Assembly (NCBI RefSeq): GCF_017562075.2
Contig: NC_054082.1
Coordinates: forward strand, 33,697,148 to 33,761,147
DNA: 64,000 nt
Source of the DNA: Anopheles merus
Lineage: Eukaryota; Arthropoda; Insecta; Diptera; Culicidae
Reading direction: 5' to 3'
This document shows, one piece after another, positions 12,072 through 24,895 of this stretch (within the stretch, counting starts at the first letter, position 1; each line of letters opens with the position of its first letter). The position numbers and the translations under genes were made by a program. Below the pieces are notes generated by a model, which was not told the origin of the DNA, ran no database searches, and saw only the letters and a list, made by a program, of their open reading frames with translations.

Positions 12072-15000
12072 GCTAGTAGGTATGTGACGTCCCCGCAGTC
12101 GTTCGGTTGGTGCGCAAATCAAATGCGTTTCATTTCTATTTAATATCAGCGTTAAGAAGCTGCTTTGACGCGCGTTTGACGCTCAGCCTCCGCCAGCGAA
12201 AGCCAATTTCTATCGACCCTTCAGCACCGTTCGTACAAGTGGTGGCCAGCTTCTCTCGCTGGCGTAATCTTCAATGTTTCTTCCAACTCAAGTGCGTTGG
12301 ATTGTTCTCTCGTACAGCCGACATTGTTTTGCTCTGGCTCCTGGGGCGATTGTTGAGATTGGACGTGCTTGTTGTTGCTGCTGTTCAGCTTTCGAGGCGT
12401 TTGGCATTTTGGCTGACTAAGAAACATGTTGGTCGCTCTGTTTTTGCAATTCTGCTTTTGCCCTTAAGCTATCGAGCGACAGCAAAAAAAAACAACATTC
12501 TATTGCCCGTTGGAATTTTGTTTTGTTCGCTCACAAACAAACAAAAAAAAACAACCTTTCCCACATTCTTTTCCCGGTTTCGTTTTGTACAGGAATGTGT
12601 TTGTTTCACATAATGACCTAAGGCACGATTTTTCCTCTTCGCTGATCCTTCGCTCGGCCCGCACACCGAGCCCGATTATTCATCCGCCCTCCGCCCTAGC
12701 ACGGGCGGGACTTCAATTTTCCGCTCCCAGTGCGCTGCATTTGCTCCGCGGAGATTGCTCGCCATTTTCCGCACCATTTTCCAACACCCGGGAGGAGCTT
12801 CTTTCGCCGCTGCTGTTGCTCAGGCAGGAAGACTCACTCCGCTAGCAGCTAGCAGCCGGTTCCGCTGGCACGATTTACACTCACACTGACAAACCGGCAT
12901 AAATCAGGGGCAAAATTAATGGTTGCAAAGCGCGTCCCGTGCGGCATCGCGCTCCGCCATGCCATGGATGAGGGTGCGGGTGCGGTGAAATAAATTTTCA
13001 TTTCAAGATGAAAGTGCTATTTTTCAAGCTCACGCGCATCCGTCTCGAATGCCGGCGGGACTGAGGATTGCTGAGGGGAGGGAAAAACAACATGTTTATT
13101 CAAATATGTTGCTCACCGTGCGCTAACGGGCAATTCCCCCTCCGCACAGCTCCTGTTGGTGAATCGAAATGCTAGATGGACCTCATACGCAGACCCGGAC
13201 GTGATCTGACATGGCGAGGGCAAGAGGCAGTCGTCACTCCAGACGTCACTCTAGACAGAGGCAGCGGCAGAGTACGAAAGTGAACGCTTTTCCACCGGCC
13301 TGGGAGTGTATGCACTGGTGGTCCCGGAGCGTTTCCTGCCTTCCAGCGGCTGCAGTGAAGCGGTGGAAAAACAAAATAGATTTCCTCCCAGCGCACCGGA
13401 GCCGACCTTTCACTCCGAGCGCGATGTAAAATAAAGCTGCCCGTGCCTTGCGGAGGACAAGAGTGGCACAAAAGCGAAAAAATAAAACTACCGTCGGAAG
13501 CAAATCCACGGCACTTAATAGCTTTTTATCGCTCGGCGACTGGCGGGCGCACCAATCCGACCGGTCAGCGGATGTTGAGGATGCTTGCTGTGGTGAGGGG
13601 GGGCCTTCCCCACGCTTCTTTTGGATTGCTTTTGCGAGGGTTTATTTGTTTTGCTTTTTGTTTCATTCGTTTACAATTTTTGCACGCGTTTCGTTGTACT
13701 TGACTTGGTAAAATTATTTTTGCAAATATGTTCGAAAGCAGACGAAACCCAGCAACAAAAATACTGAGTAATTGGAGTTGAGAAGAATAATGTACAAATA
13801 GAAGCAAAGGTATTTTACTGTGGAATAACAAGACGGTTTCAATTGATTTGTAGTGTTTTTACTCCGATGCTTGGTGTAAAAATACACCAAAACTCATTGC
13901 TTTACTCAATGGTTTAAGCAAACAGGCTAAATAATAAAGATTACAGCAAAGGAAATATAGTATTCATATAATCTTTTTTTATTGAATTTAATCGAATTTA
14001 CTTTCATAAATATGACTGATAGCTACGGCACTTACAAAAGCCTATGTTTGTTGTCTTGCATAATTTTATTTGGCATCTTTGAAGCTAAAAGTAGATGCCT
14101 TTCAGTATAAATGACTTTTACGGTAGACTATTACAGCTACAGACGCAAATTCTTGCCTTTCACTGCTTAAGTCTTCTATTCTTGAAAGGCAGTTAGCTGC
14201 AATTACTGCCTTTACTCATATCAATCTCTGAAGCTTTTCCCTTTCCGAGAAAAAATGTATTAAATCTCATTGTGTTCCTTGTTGTTTTTCACAAGCTTTT
14301 TATTCCACCCTCCTCTCTCCATAATCCATTGCGACCATTAGCGAACAATTCATAACGAGTCGCTGGACAATCGGAACTGCGTTCAGTGTGCTTGCGGGCG
14401 TGAAACGAGCGGTTCGGTCCGGCTTAATAAAACAGCTCTCAGCGCTGCTCGTCCGTTCAGCGGTCTGGGCCGCCTCGGGAAAATAACGGCACGATAGATA
14501 GTAAACGACCGTTGCCCGACTTCAAACGCTTGCACTCAGCGGCGGTTCTCGGGAATTTGTAATCGGATCTTAACAGTTCTGTTCGGTGGCTGGCAGGCTG
14601 GTCGCCGCCCCCGGGTTGACGCGAACTTCAAACAAGATGCACTTTGAAACCCCGGTGCCGCAGCTTCGGTTGGAGTAAATAACTGCTGCAAGAAGGGTGT
14701 CGATGCCAGCGATGTTTGTAAAAACTTTCGCACCGTGCCGTACCGTCGCAGCAGGGAAACAGGTGGACTGGTTGGCTGTGGACAAATTGAAGCAATTATT
14801 GTACCGGTTAGGCGGGGTGGTTGGTAGCTGGTTGAACCTTTGGCAAAGTAAAGCAGAGCATGATTTACCTGTTCACAGGATCAATTTCTTAGGTCGTTCT
14901 TATCAAAGGGGTTGGCAAGCGATGAGAGCTTTGGCTTTCGAGGTTAGGATTGGTTCAAGTTTTCCATTTGCAACACCGTTGCCGTCCAGGCGTTGGATCG

Positions 15001-16787
15001 GCAAGACCGTCTCTGTTCGCTCTTATCTCATTACCCTGTCTCGATAGCAGACCATTCCACTACCATCCCTCCATCAACCCTACTCATACCGCCCTAGCGC
15101 ACACCCGATTGGGCGATCCCGACAATCGGCCCCCGTTAGCAAATGTCACTTGGAATTCTCTCTTTAATTGGGCACTTGCGATGCGATAAATTAATTCCCT
15201 GCTTCTTCGCTACTGCTGTCGGCACGCTGTATTGTCGCCAACAGGCTCGACTAGAACAGCATTGGACTGAGGGGGGGGGGAGGGCTTAACCATTCGAAGT
15301 GAAGTGGTGAAGTTTAGTCGTTTGGCTTGAGATAACTCATGTTGCTGAATTGTTTTACAGCAGCGAACCATCCGTACGCGGCGCTTTGCCGTCGACACTG
15401 CATTTTGCTGCGGCACTCGGCAGTCTTCGCATGGTTGGCATTCCAAGTGCCACCGCCCGTTTGGATGGCACAGTTTAAATAAACACATACACTCTCACGC
15501 ACAATGCCACCCGATCCCTGGCTGCAGAACGAGGATCGGTCGGTGGTGTCGTTCTCGTACGCCGCACTTGAGGCATGACATTAATTGACATGCAAGAGCT
15601 GATTGCGGCGGGTAGATAAGGAAACTTTCGGCAATACAGCCGTACCCGCCGCACCGGCTCACCCCTTTTTTCCCCCAGCCTCGCCTAGCCCATCGTCCTC
15701 CGCTGGGGGGTGAACCCCGACTCCGACTCGGGGCTTTGAAATTAATTCAAACTACCAATTAAGATAGAAACTTTGCTCCAGAAACAGGGTCGGTTGCGTG
15801 TTTTTTTTTTGCCGACCTCGCTACTTGCCCAACCGAGCGCCGGCTCAGGGTTCATTGGAAGAAGGGTTTCCACCATTCCCGCTTCGCCATCGAACGAGCC
15901 GAAGAATTTGTCCCGGGTAGGACACCCTGCCACTCGGCTTTGCCCAATACAATTTACCGCCCGGTTCACGCTCGATACGTTTCAAACGAGACGCATCGGC
16001 AGTGAACCCGTTCGAGGAAAAGGTGGCAAACTGTACGCAAGCATTTTCAGCCCCTGCATGCGGATGGACTGTGGCAAGTGGGGTGCGGTTAGTTGTCAAC
16101 CGATTTTCTCGTTCTCGTTTGTCTTTGATGTGTTTGCCTGGTGTGGTGTACGGGTTTGCCCTTCAACTATACTTATGGGCTGGTAGCTGAGCTAACTTAG
16201 TTGATGAGTTGAGCAATTGAGCAAAAAATTTAACGCAACTTGAGCAGTTTGCGCCGATAAACACTTGAATGTGGGAATGTGAGTTTTGTTTATCAGTAAG
16301 CGTGGGCAGTTAAAAATTTTCCAGTATTTTTCAAGAGATGTTTGAAACCTATTCAATTATATTTTATTAAATTTTTTCCTTTTTCCTTTAAACTACATCT
16401 AATTCTACTATATTATAGTTGAAGAACTACATCTTGTGGAATTCGTGTATCAACCCCTCTGTTCGGTCGACCTCTAAATGAGCCTTAATCATTTAAATGA
16501 AATTTGTTATACGAGAAGACACACGAGCCGCTGAAATGATAAGCAACCGCTTCAACTTTTACGCTCCTCTCGAGGGTGTCGGTGTTTGTTGGTGTGTCTC
16601 GAATTAGTTCCGTAGATGAGCGTGCTACTTTAGCAAGGCACTTCTTCCGGTTCGTTAAAGCACACCTTTGCTCTCTGCCTTACCGTGCCTCTGCAGCAAT
16701 TCAGCCGAAAGCAAGTTCAAGTGCTCGACTAGTGGAAAGCAATTTTCAAGCAATTTTCTGTCAACAAGCGGGAAAATGGGGACACAA

Positions 16788-16789
<2 letters not shown>

Positions 16790-16824
<35 letters not shown>
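16790..16824. repeat. (CA)n microsatellite
   Basis: Perfect CA tract of about 35 bp in noncoding sequence. Confidence 0.9.
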
Positions 16825-16825
<1 letters not shown>

Positions 16826-19800
16826 TCACACAAAAACCACTCCGCTCCCAGCCAGCCACTCCATCTCGCGCAGTTAGCGATATGCCGGGTGTTTTGGAGC
16901 GTTCTGGAGACTTCCCGTGGCTTGCGTTCGATAAGCCCAGGAACGTGCCCTGCTCCGGCCGTGGTTGGATGATGTTCATGTAGTGAAATTTAAATTTTCA
17001 TAAACAGTGCCCACCATTCTCGGGTTGCGGTGCACGTTTGGTAACACGGGGTAACGCAACGTTACCAAGGAGGCAAAACGCTTCTCGCCATTTTTGAGCT
17101 TTCCACGGTTTGAGCTTTGGGGGAAACAAAAATTCACAGCAACCCGGAGCGCAAAGTGTAGCATTAGAGGCGAGTACGCACTGAACCATTACGCGGCGGA
17201 TGGATGGGGCGTTTGTAATGTAAAAAAAAAAACCGAAGCCTACCGAGGTGCTGGGAAAGCGGAACTTCGCTTAACCTTCCCCCCCTGGTTCACGGGGGGT
17301 TTTTATTTATTCCACTCACACACGTCACTCAACTTCAGCCAACCTGTAACAGCAAGATTTCGGCCTCACTTCGACATCGACACCTCTCCGAAAGTATCCG
17401 CTCGAAAATCCGGGTGTCGGGGTGAGAGAATGCGTGTGTACAAGCCAAACAGCGCAAAAAACTCCCCTCGCTGGCTTAATGCAATCGGTTCTCACGGAGC
17501 AGTACGTGTGGGTGCAAACGGGAAAGTAAAAAAATAAAATAAATAGCGAGCTTATGCTTCCGCGAACCCACCCCGCACGAAACGGAAGCGGAAGTTGATA
17601 ACAAAATTATCAAAATGCGTAACAAAATTAATGCACACATGCCCGCTCTTTCCGGCTTTCTTCGCTCGCTCACTCTCGCTCGCACTTTTTGGGGCCGCAC
17701 GTTTTTCCGCTTTTCCGAGCGAAACGTTTTTGCCAGCGCTGTGTAATGGAGAACCGTACATAAATTATTCACGAGCATACACTTTACATTCCCATCACTC
17801 TCACGTGGTGGACAAGTATGTGTGCGTTTCGTTAGAAAAGGGAGGGAACATTTTCCCAAGTTCACAGTTACAGTAGCACTTGAATAAAAAAAAAAAACAT
17901 AGAATCATCAAACAACAACATCATGGCGGCGGGTGCGGAACCGTAACATGATTTGGATATAATCCAATTAAAGGCCGCGGTTAATATACTGTTAATGCAA
18001 GGGACCGAAAATCGCCCACGTATCGGTGTCTCGGCCTCGTGAAGCGACAACAGTTTAGCGCCGTAAGCGGTAGATGGGTTGAGAGAGAAATAGAGTGAAA
18101 TTTTTTTAATCAAAAAGTCTCATCGAAAGTGTGATGGAGTATATAAAATTTAAGCCCTCTTTATTTTCAGCTGAATGAAATGAGTTCTGTACGTTTGTAT
18201 CGAGCATTGTTGAGAGATTCTGTGAGGATCGTTAAGTAAATTTTGGTTAAATTCCGGTGGTGCAAAACAATTCACAACCAATTCTCGAAAAAAAAAAATG
18301 TTGCAATATTTGTAAGTTTTGCATATTTGCAAGAACAAAAAATCGATACAGTGCGCTACGGTGTGTAAAATTTACATCTATTTCCTTCTTTAGTCATGAA
18401 TGATTTTACTAGAATCTGTATCCGGACTTTCAGTAAATTCTCCATAACAAATAGTTTCAATAATATTTTATGAAAAAATGTACTCAAAATTAAACGTCCA
18501 TTTTCAGAAAGATCCCATGTGTACGTAGCAGAAACATGCGAATGGATTCAAATGTATCATCGTGTCCTGGACGCCCGAACCAACCGGGGCGCAGGTTGCG
18601 ATGCTGGCGTAACACGTTCCAGCACGCTACCGACCCGACCAGCGACAAGATGGTGAACGGTGATTCCAACTGTTAGCTCTGCTAATGCTGCTGGTGGCGA
18701 GCAAACACCGGCGAGCTAACCCGCCAACCAGTATAAATACAAATCTGTGTGCGTTTTCATTCCCTAATGAATTAAACAATGTCACGGTAAACAGACGGCC
18801 TGCCTGTCTTTGCCGTTGCTGCTGATGCTGCTGCTGGTGCTGACATTGGCGTTTTTGGTCACGGACTAGCGAGAAGAAGGAAGCGCAACGTATTACACGA
18901 CCAGTTGGGGTTTGGGTGTTAATAACGCAAGCGAAAAATACACAATGCGAGCCCGCAGTAAGTTTTTGCTGTTGTCTTTTTTTTTTGCAAAACGAAACTG
19001 ACACAAAACTTTGTCGTTGCTGAACGCACTGACGGCTGTCATGAGCTGTTCTTTTTTAATATACTTTTTGTCATTTTTTTTTGTTCTTCTGAGTAACAGG
19101 GTGAGTGACCTTTTTGTGCAAAGTATGCCCACAAACCAAGGTAAGGTAAGGTGCATCAAAATACACTGTGCCTGTTTCATTATTCAATAACTGAAAAGCA
19201 GTTCCAACTGTATTTTCGTAAAATAGTTTAAACGCGCTGCTCGGTATGCAATCTTCAACACACGATTGTTGAAATGTGGTGATTTTTTTTTTTCATTAAC
19301 AAAGGCCAATAGCAAATAGCAGAGTAAACGTTTGAGAGCATTGAATTATTAAAATTAATCCAACCGGCATGGAATGGATGGCATGTTAGTGGGCGGATAT
19401 AAATCAATATTTCGATCCCAAAAAGGAAAAGAACAATAAACTCGAAAATCAAAAGCTCGGCGCGTTTATAATCAATCCATTCCATTTTCACACACATCAG
19501 GCACAATCGAGGGGTGGGGCAATCGATTACGAAAGCGATTCATCCACGCAGTAACGTACGTAACGCAAAGCGGACGAGATCAACATGAAGTTTAATTAAA
19601 ATTGATACATTCAGCAAAGAGAGAAGCCGGTGCATGGCGGTAATTGCATTTGTTTTTCGAAAATTGTTTAAATGTATCAGTGTTTTGGAGCAAAGTTTTG
19701 TAAAATCTATTTAAGCTAGATGAATTGATTAAAATGTTTACTTTTTTTGCGGAACGGTTGCTGCTGTTGCACGCTGGTTGGGATGCTATCTGGAACAGTT

Positions 19801-20723
19801 GTAGCAATTTTCTGTTAAAACACACGCACAAACACCTGCATCCAGGTTACGTTGGACAAAAAATCACCATCAACAGAACTCCAACCATTTACACGGGAGA
19901 GAATTTCCATTTTTCAACCGCGTCAAGCTATGTGTATTACTCACATTAATCATTCACAAACACACACACATACACAAACAGACAATTGAAACTGTTAAAA
20001 TAACACTGGTTAAATCAATCGGGCTCATCATATCGCTACTCCAGCGCGCGTGGAAGTTTTCCGCAACACAGCAACACTGCACCTGTCACGTGGGGCAACG
20101 ATAATAGCAGCACAGGACCGCAGGGAAATGGATACACTTTTCCCCCACCCTCGAGAACGAGGTAAGCCTACCAGGTAATGCAGTCGAATGCCATTCCAAA
20201 CTACGCCCGATGCTCCACCCAGTCGGTAATTGGAATTGGAAGCTTCCGGTTTTTTTGCTGCTGAACTACACTTTGCACTTTGTAATGCAACCCGCGGCGA
20301 AATTCTGGGCATCGCTTCATCGTAAGCTAGTGGCATACCCATTCACGAGCGGAAGTCACATCACACCAATAGGCACTGGAGTCGACACGTTGGAGATAGG
20401 CACAAGCACGTGGATCGGTAAGTGGTTGAAATCATCATACAGGATCAGTTAAAAGGAACCCTTTTGTGGCACGTGTAGCTTGTTTCGGATGCTGCGATCG
20501 TTGTCGATCGAGGGTGCATTACTGTTTTGCTACCAATTGAACACGCCACTCCTCCTGCAGCAGATCCTGAACTATGTTTTAATCCATTGGAAACCGTTTC
20601 CCTGCCATGCGTTACGATCGATGGCACGGCGAGTGTGTGGGGTGCAATAGTGATTAAATAATTAACCACATCCTGCAAGCTCCGACCCACCCCATTCCCC
20701 GCTGGAGCGAGTAGTCGCTCATA

Positions 20724-20728
<5 letters not shown>

Positions 20729-20775
<47 letters not shown>
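20729..20775. repeat. (CA)n microsatellite
   Basis: Perfect CA tract of about 47 bp, the longest uninterrupted CA run in the window. Confidence 0.9.
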
Positions 20776-20777
<2 letters not shown>

Positions 20778-21076
20778 CTGCAGAGGAAGAAACGGAAGCA
20801 AAAAAAAGGCCGCCTCTAGCCACACACGACGATACCCACAAACGTACACTGGGCTTCACATTGTTTCCACGACGATAATCGAAACACTACTGCGTCGGAA
20901 AAGTCGGCCACCCGTTCGGCAAAAATTTGTCATTCGCGAACCGCGCACACTTCGGGACGGGCTGTGTATGTGTGTGTGTGTGTGCGTGCTTGCCGAACGG
21001 ACGGGCAGCCCCGTTCGGGATTCGGGCGTTTCGCATTCGCGCGCGAGCGTTCCGACATCAGGGCTGCTTCGAAAGG

Positions 21077-21169
21077 CTTCCCCAGCAGTGGGGAAGAACC
21101 GGTTCGGTTGCGAGCGGAAACTGCTCGAAACGGTTCGAAAGCTTCTGCAGGGTGCCGTTTCGAGCAGTT
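21077..21169. repeat. Two adjacent inverted repeats (potential stem-loops)
   Basis: The first is CTTCCCC-AGCAGT-GGGGAAG at 21077-21096 (7-bp stem, 6-nt loop). The second pairs AACTGCTCGAAACGG at 21119-21133 with its exact reverse complement at 21155-21169 (15-bp stem, 21-nt spacer). Both lie in a CpG- and TTCGAA-rich stretch with no recognised gene. Confidence 0.6.
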
Positions 21170-23528
21170 GCTCACTTGAACGGAACGGCAGGGTGGGGGC
21201 AAAGGGGCGGGGAGGAGTTGTTTGTGCGCATACGCTGTACGCGCATTTGCCGAACGTTTGCCGGTGTTGTTCTTTTTCGTTTTTTTTATTTTCGTTGTTA
21301 TTTTTATGCCATTAGCGTAGAGGTAGAGGTGTGTAATAGTTTACGCTTAATGATGTACTGAAGCTGTTGCCTGTCCGGCAGGACGGGTCGGAAAACATCG
21401 ACGGTTGGTGGGCATGTTATTGCTGCGGATGGAATTCATAAAAAAACGATTCAACTAACGAACCTGTAGGCGACGTTTTTGAGAAGAAATAAATTGAAAA
21501 AAATAAATTTCAGCTAATTAAATGTAATTATCTACCCACATATAGACTTAATTGAGATTGCTTATTTGTGTAAGCTTTCATCGCAAATATTCACCTTTAA
21601 ACGAATCCTTGCTTGTTTTTGTTAGTTTTGCAAACCCTTCCAAAAGAGATAAAAAACCCAATGCTTTGTAAGATTCGTCTGCAACCTTCATGTTTGTCCA
21701 TTTCAAAACCAGTCTTGATGCATCATAATGCTTTGGCTGATGCTGTAATCGTTTCATGTTTTGCTAATTAATTTGTTCTGCTCTTTTATTTGTCCAAACA
21801 AACAAATTTTTCAGCAAGCATTTTTTTTAACAGATTTGAATCTATTCCGCCAGTTGATATATTTACACCAACAACAACAAAAACAACAACAACAACAGCA
21901 AAAGTAAAAACATTAAGCCCCAAGAGCTTAGAGCTCCCTTTCTACCAGCCCACCAGCTTCCAGGGCACGCACAAATCTGGGAAGTGAATTATTTGCCCTT
22001 TGCTAATAATGTGATGCACGCCGGCCTGCCTAATTCGTTCCTAAGCCACTCTAAATTAACATTCAAACACAGAGCCACACACCCACGGTGGTTCTGTCGC
22101 GCGAAAAAACACCAACGAACGCGAATCGGATACCCCCTACCCCTTTTTTCCCTTTCGCTTTTTATTTGTTCGTTTCCCGGCTAGGCAAGTCCCCGGCAGT
22201 GCTGAAGAGGCTTAATCAGGGCGTCCCTCGTTACATATGCATGTATGACAATTTTTAGACCGACCCGGGAGGTGGTTTCCCCTTTCCTTACACATCCACT
22301 TCCCGTTTGCCCATGCGCTTTGCCGGTGCGCCGTAACGCTCCCTTTGCCCCCGCTCGGCACCCGCCCAGAAGTTAATCCTCATTAACCCTGCGAGACCCG
22401 AGACCCGTGCGGGGCAATGATAAATGAATGAAATTAAAAAGTTTGCTTTCTAGCGACATAACGGGTGCGCAAAAAATTCAAACAACGCGCTCGCCCAAAT
22501 TCACCCACGAACAAAACCGCCCGTTTTCAATTCATCGAAATACTGCGCGTTAATGTGCACGTGTGTGTGTGTGTGTGTGCGTGTAAATAATTATGTGATG
22601 CTTTTGAGGGGCGAGCAAAACACCACGCCAAGGAATAAAGCGCGCACAGAAGGCTGGTAAAAGTACGGAAAAAGTTGTGTCACCTACAAGCAGCTCCAAA
22701 TGCTGCGTAATGCACAGCGACGGTATGGAGCATTCCAGATTGGAACCACAATCACCAACGGGGCAGGAAAGGAAAGGGTGCTGCTGTTGGTCGCCCTGGT
22801 ACCGATCCGGTGATGTGAGCGCTTTTAGCCGAACCGTCTGGTAAAGATCACTCGTCCCAGCACCAGGCACATCACTGCGTGCCATCAACGGGTGAGAAAA
22901 ATGAACAATTTGCCGCGGGCAGAGGGGAGAAAGAGTTTAAACGGGCGCACTGGCAAAGAAACAAAACACTCACACCGCAAGAGACAGAGACAAAATGTGA
23001 AGTTAAAAATCACACCCTTCGTTTCTGGTGCCTAACGACGAGAGATTCATTAATTCCACGCATACGCATGCTTCGCTCACGCGTTAATACCCTTTTTAGC
23101 ATACACGGGTACGCGATTGCGGCTCCGTTTCCCATTCCCCCGCGGCATGGGCATGGACATGTAGCATGGGCGGGAAATTTGCACTTCTCATTATTTGCGT
23201 AATAAATTAAAAACATCTTTTTGTGCAAACGCAAAGGAAGATCAGTACGTCTCATAGCGATGGCAGGGCAGTGTTAACTCTTTAAACAACTGGAACTGGA
23301 GAAAGATAATTGAGGTGGCTTAGGTCGCTGTTCAACTTCTCTACATCTTTTCTTTTTAAGGTTGAAGTTTTTTTTTAGAATCGCCTTTTTTCAGCGCTGT
23401 CGTCTATTTGCTGTGTAGTGATGATCTGTGAAGAATGTCAAATGGTTCAATTGATTGATTAATAAATTCATCTAAATATACTGCTATAGACTGTTCTAAT
23501 GGACCTTTACCCATCTTCAACCTCCCTA

Positions 23529-23935
23529 TATCTTATATTTAATGGATTGTGTTTTACTTTCGCTCAGTTTTAATTTCCACTCCAGACCGTAGTGAAATAT
23601 GCTGTTCATACATTTTTGTGCTCTATTTTTTTAATTCTATCTTTTCTATCTATCTGCTATAGCTCCAGTTACTTTTGACAGCAATGGTAGTGTCATCCGC
23701 AAAGGGAAACAGATAGCAGATTTCTAGAAGAGATGATAACTCCAAAAGCTTGAAAGTGGATAGAATGGGAGCCAAAATGCGCCCTCTGGAGGACTGGGAT
23801 GCTGTTGATGATGGAAGACTGTTCCCTTAAGGTAACTCGCTAAGTTCTTTGCGACAGATAACTCAGAACTATCTTCACAATGTAAGATGCAGCCTGATGT
23901 TGAGCATTTTATAGAGAACTGGTTAACTTAACATA
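23529..23935 (-). mobile_element. Decayed Jockey-type non-LTR retrotransposon, reverse transcriptase fragment
   Basis: Reading the minus strand across frameshifts and stops gives RT landmarks in the right order: IVKIVLSYLSQRT near 23865, RVTLREQSS with an internal stop, a remnant of the VPQGxxxGP motif near 23790, the catalytic FADDTTIAVKSN at about 23703-23668, and GLEWKLKLSESKTQSIKY near 23585-23535, the WxxKLNxxKTQ block. This order is characteristic of Jockey/CR1-like non-LTR elements. Frames shift at least twice and stops are present, so it is an inactive relic. Its ends were not defined. Confidence 0.7.
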
Positions 23936-24852
23936 TGAAACTGGTTTAGCAAATATGGCTGGGATATTCGAACTGAGGTAACGTTCGTATAACAGACCGG
24001 TTTGGACAATAATCAAACTTTGAACATTTGGTGCTACTTTTCTTTTACTATGTTACCTCTGAATCATTTCTCAGTAGCATGAAACCAGCTCCTGAAACCA
24101 GCTCCTGTAACATTTAAGTTTTTATTAAAGTTTATATCAAACAAACTAAATGAGCAATTGACAATCATGTGCGAGAACTCATGTCTCCATGCTATGCTTA
24201 ACTTGATTAGTATTTAATATGAATTCATGTTTTATGTTGAAATATCAAATTTACAGAATGCTGCATATTAATATTAATATTAATAATATGCAAAACAGTT
24301 TCCTTCACAGTAAGCCATTAACGTAGATTGGTTCTCCTCACCGTAGCATTCTGTTTTTACTAAGCTGTTTTTTCGTTTTTTCGTCCCAAACCCTCTTTTT
24401 TCAAATTAGAATCAACACAACCACTGCTCCAATCCAAAGCAAATTGTGCTTATGAATCACGGAAATCGTCATGATTAATTTCCTCAGCAAACGCATCGTT
24501 AATTATATCCACTTTGCACAACAGTCAGGTCCAGCAGCGCCACTCGCCAAAGCGCCACACTTTCTTGCAACTAGTGCGGCCAAAAAGCCGGACGTCCACT
24601 TGAAGATTTGGAAAGTTTTCGATTGAAAGTTAAATCCGATACTCAAACAACTTCTCGGCGGCGGCAAGTTGCGAGATTGCGAAATCGATTCCAGTTTGTT
24701 TCGGCACGCTTCAATCGTTCGCCGTGAAGTGGTTATCACAGATGAAATGATGGAAATGTTTCAGCCTTCACCCACACAGGCGTCTGACTCGGGGCGTTGG
24801 TCGGCAGGTGGTGTGAGCGTCAGAAAGAGAGCTAGTGAGCAAACGAACGCTT

Positions 24853-24854
<2 letters not shown>

Positions 24855-24892
<38 letters not shown>
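24855..24892. repeat. (GA)n microsatellite
   Basis: GA tract of about 38 bp. The apparent Arg-Glu repeat peptides here are its translation. Confidence 0.9.

Positions 24893-24895
<3 letters not shown>

Larger units (their letters stand above)
8400..23528. other. Gene-poor stretch, about 15 kb
   Basis: I see microsatellites, the palindromes near 12.0 kb and the hairpins near 21.1 kb, but no exon I can support. Around 14.38 kb a TCAGTG initiator-like motif followed by GGTTC about 27 nt on could be a core promoter, but no coding start follows convincingly. AT-rich blocks at 13.8-14.3 and 18.1-18.5 kb hold nothing recognisable. Confidence 0.5.

Noticed and set aside
14378..14650. Possible Inr/DPE promoter followed by ATGCACTTTGAAACC
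   Set aside because: The frame ends after 13 codons without a good donor, and the DPE match is one base off the required spacing.
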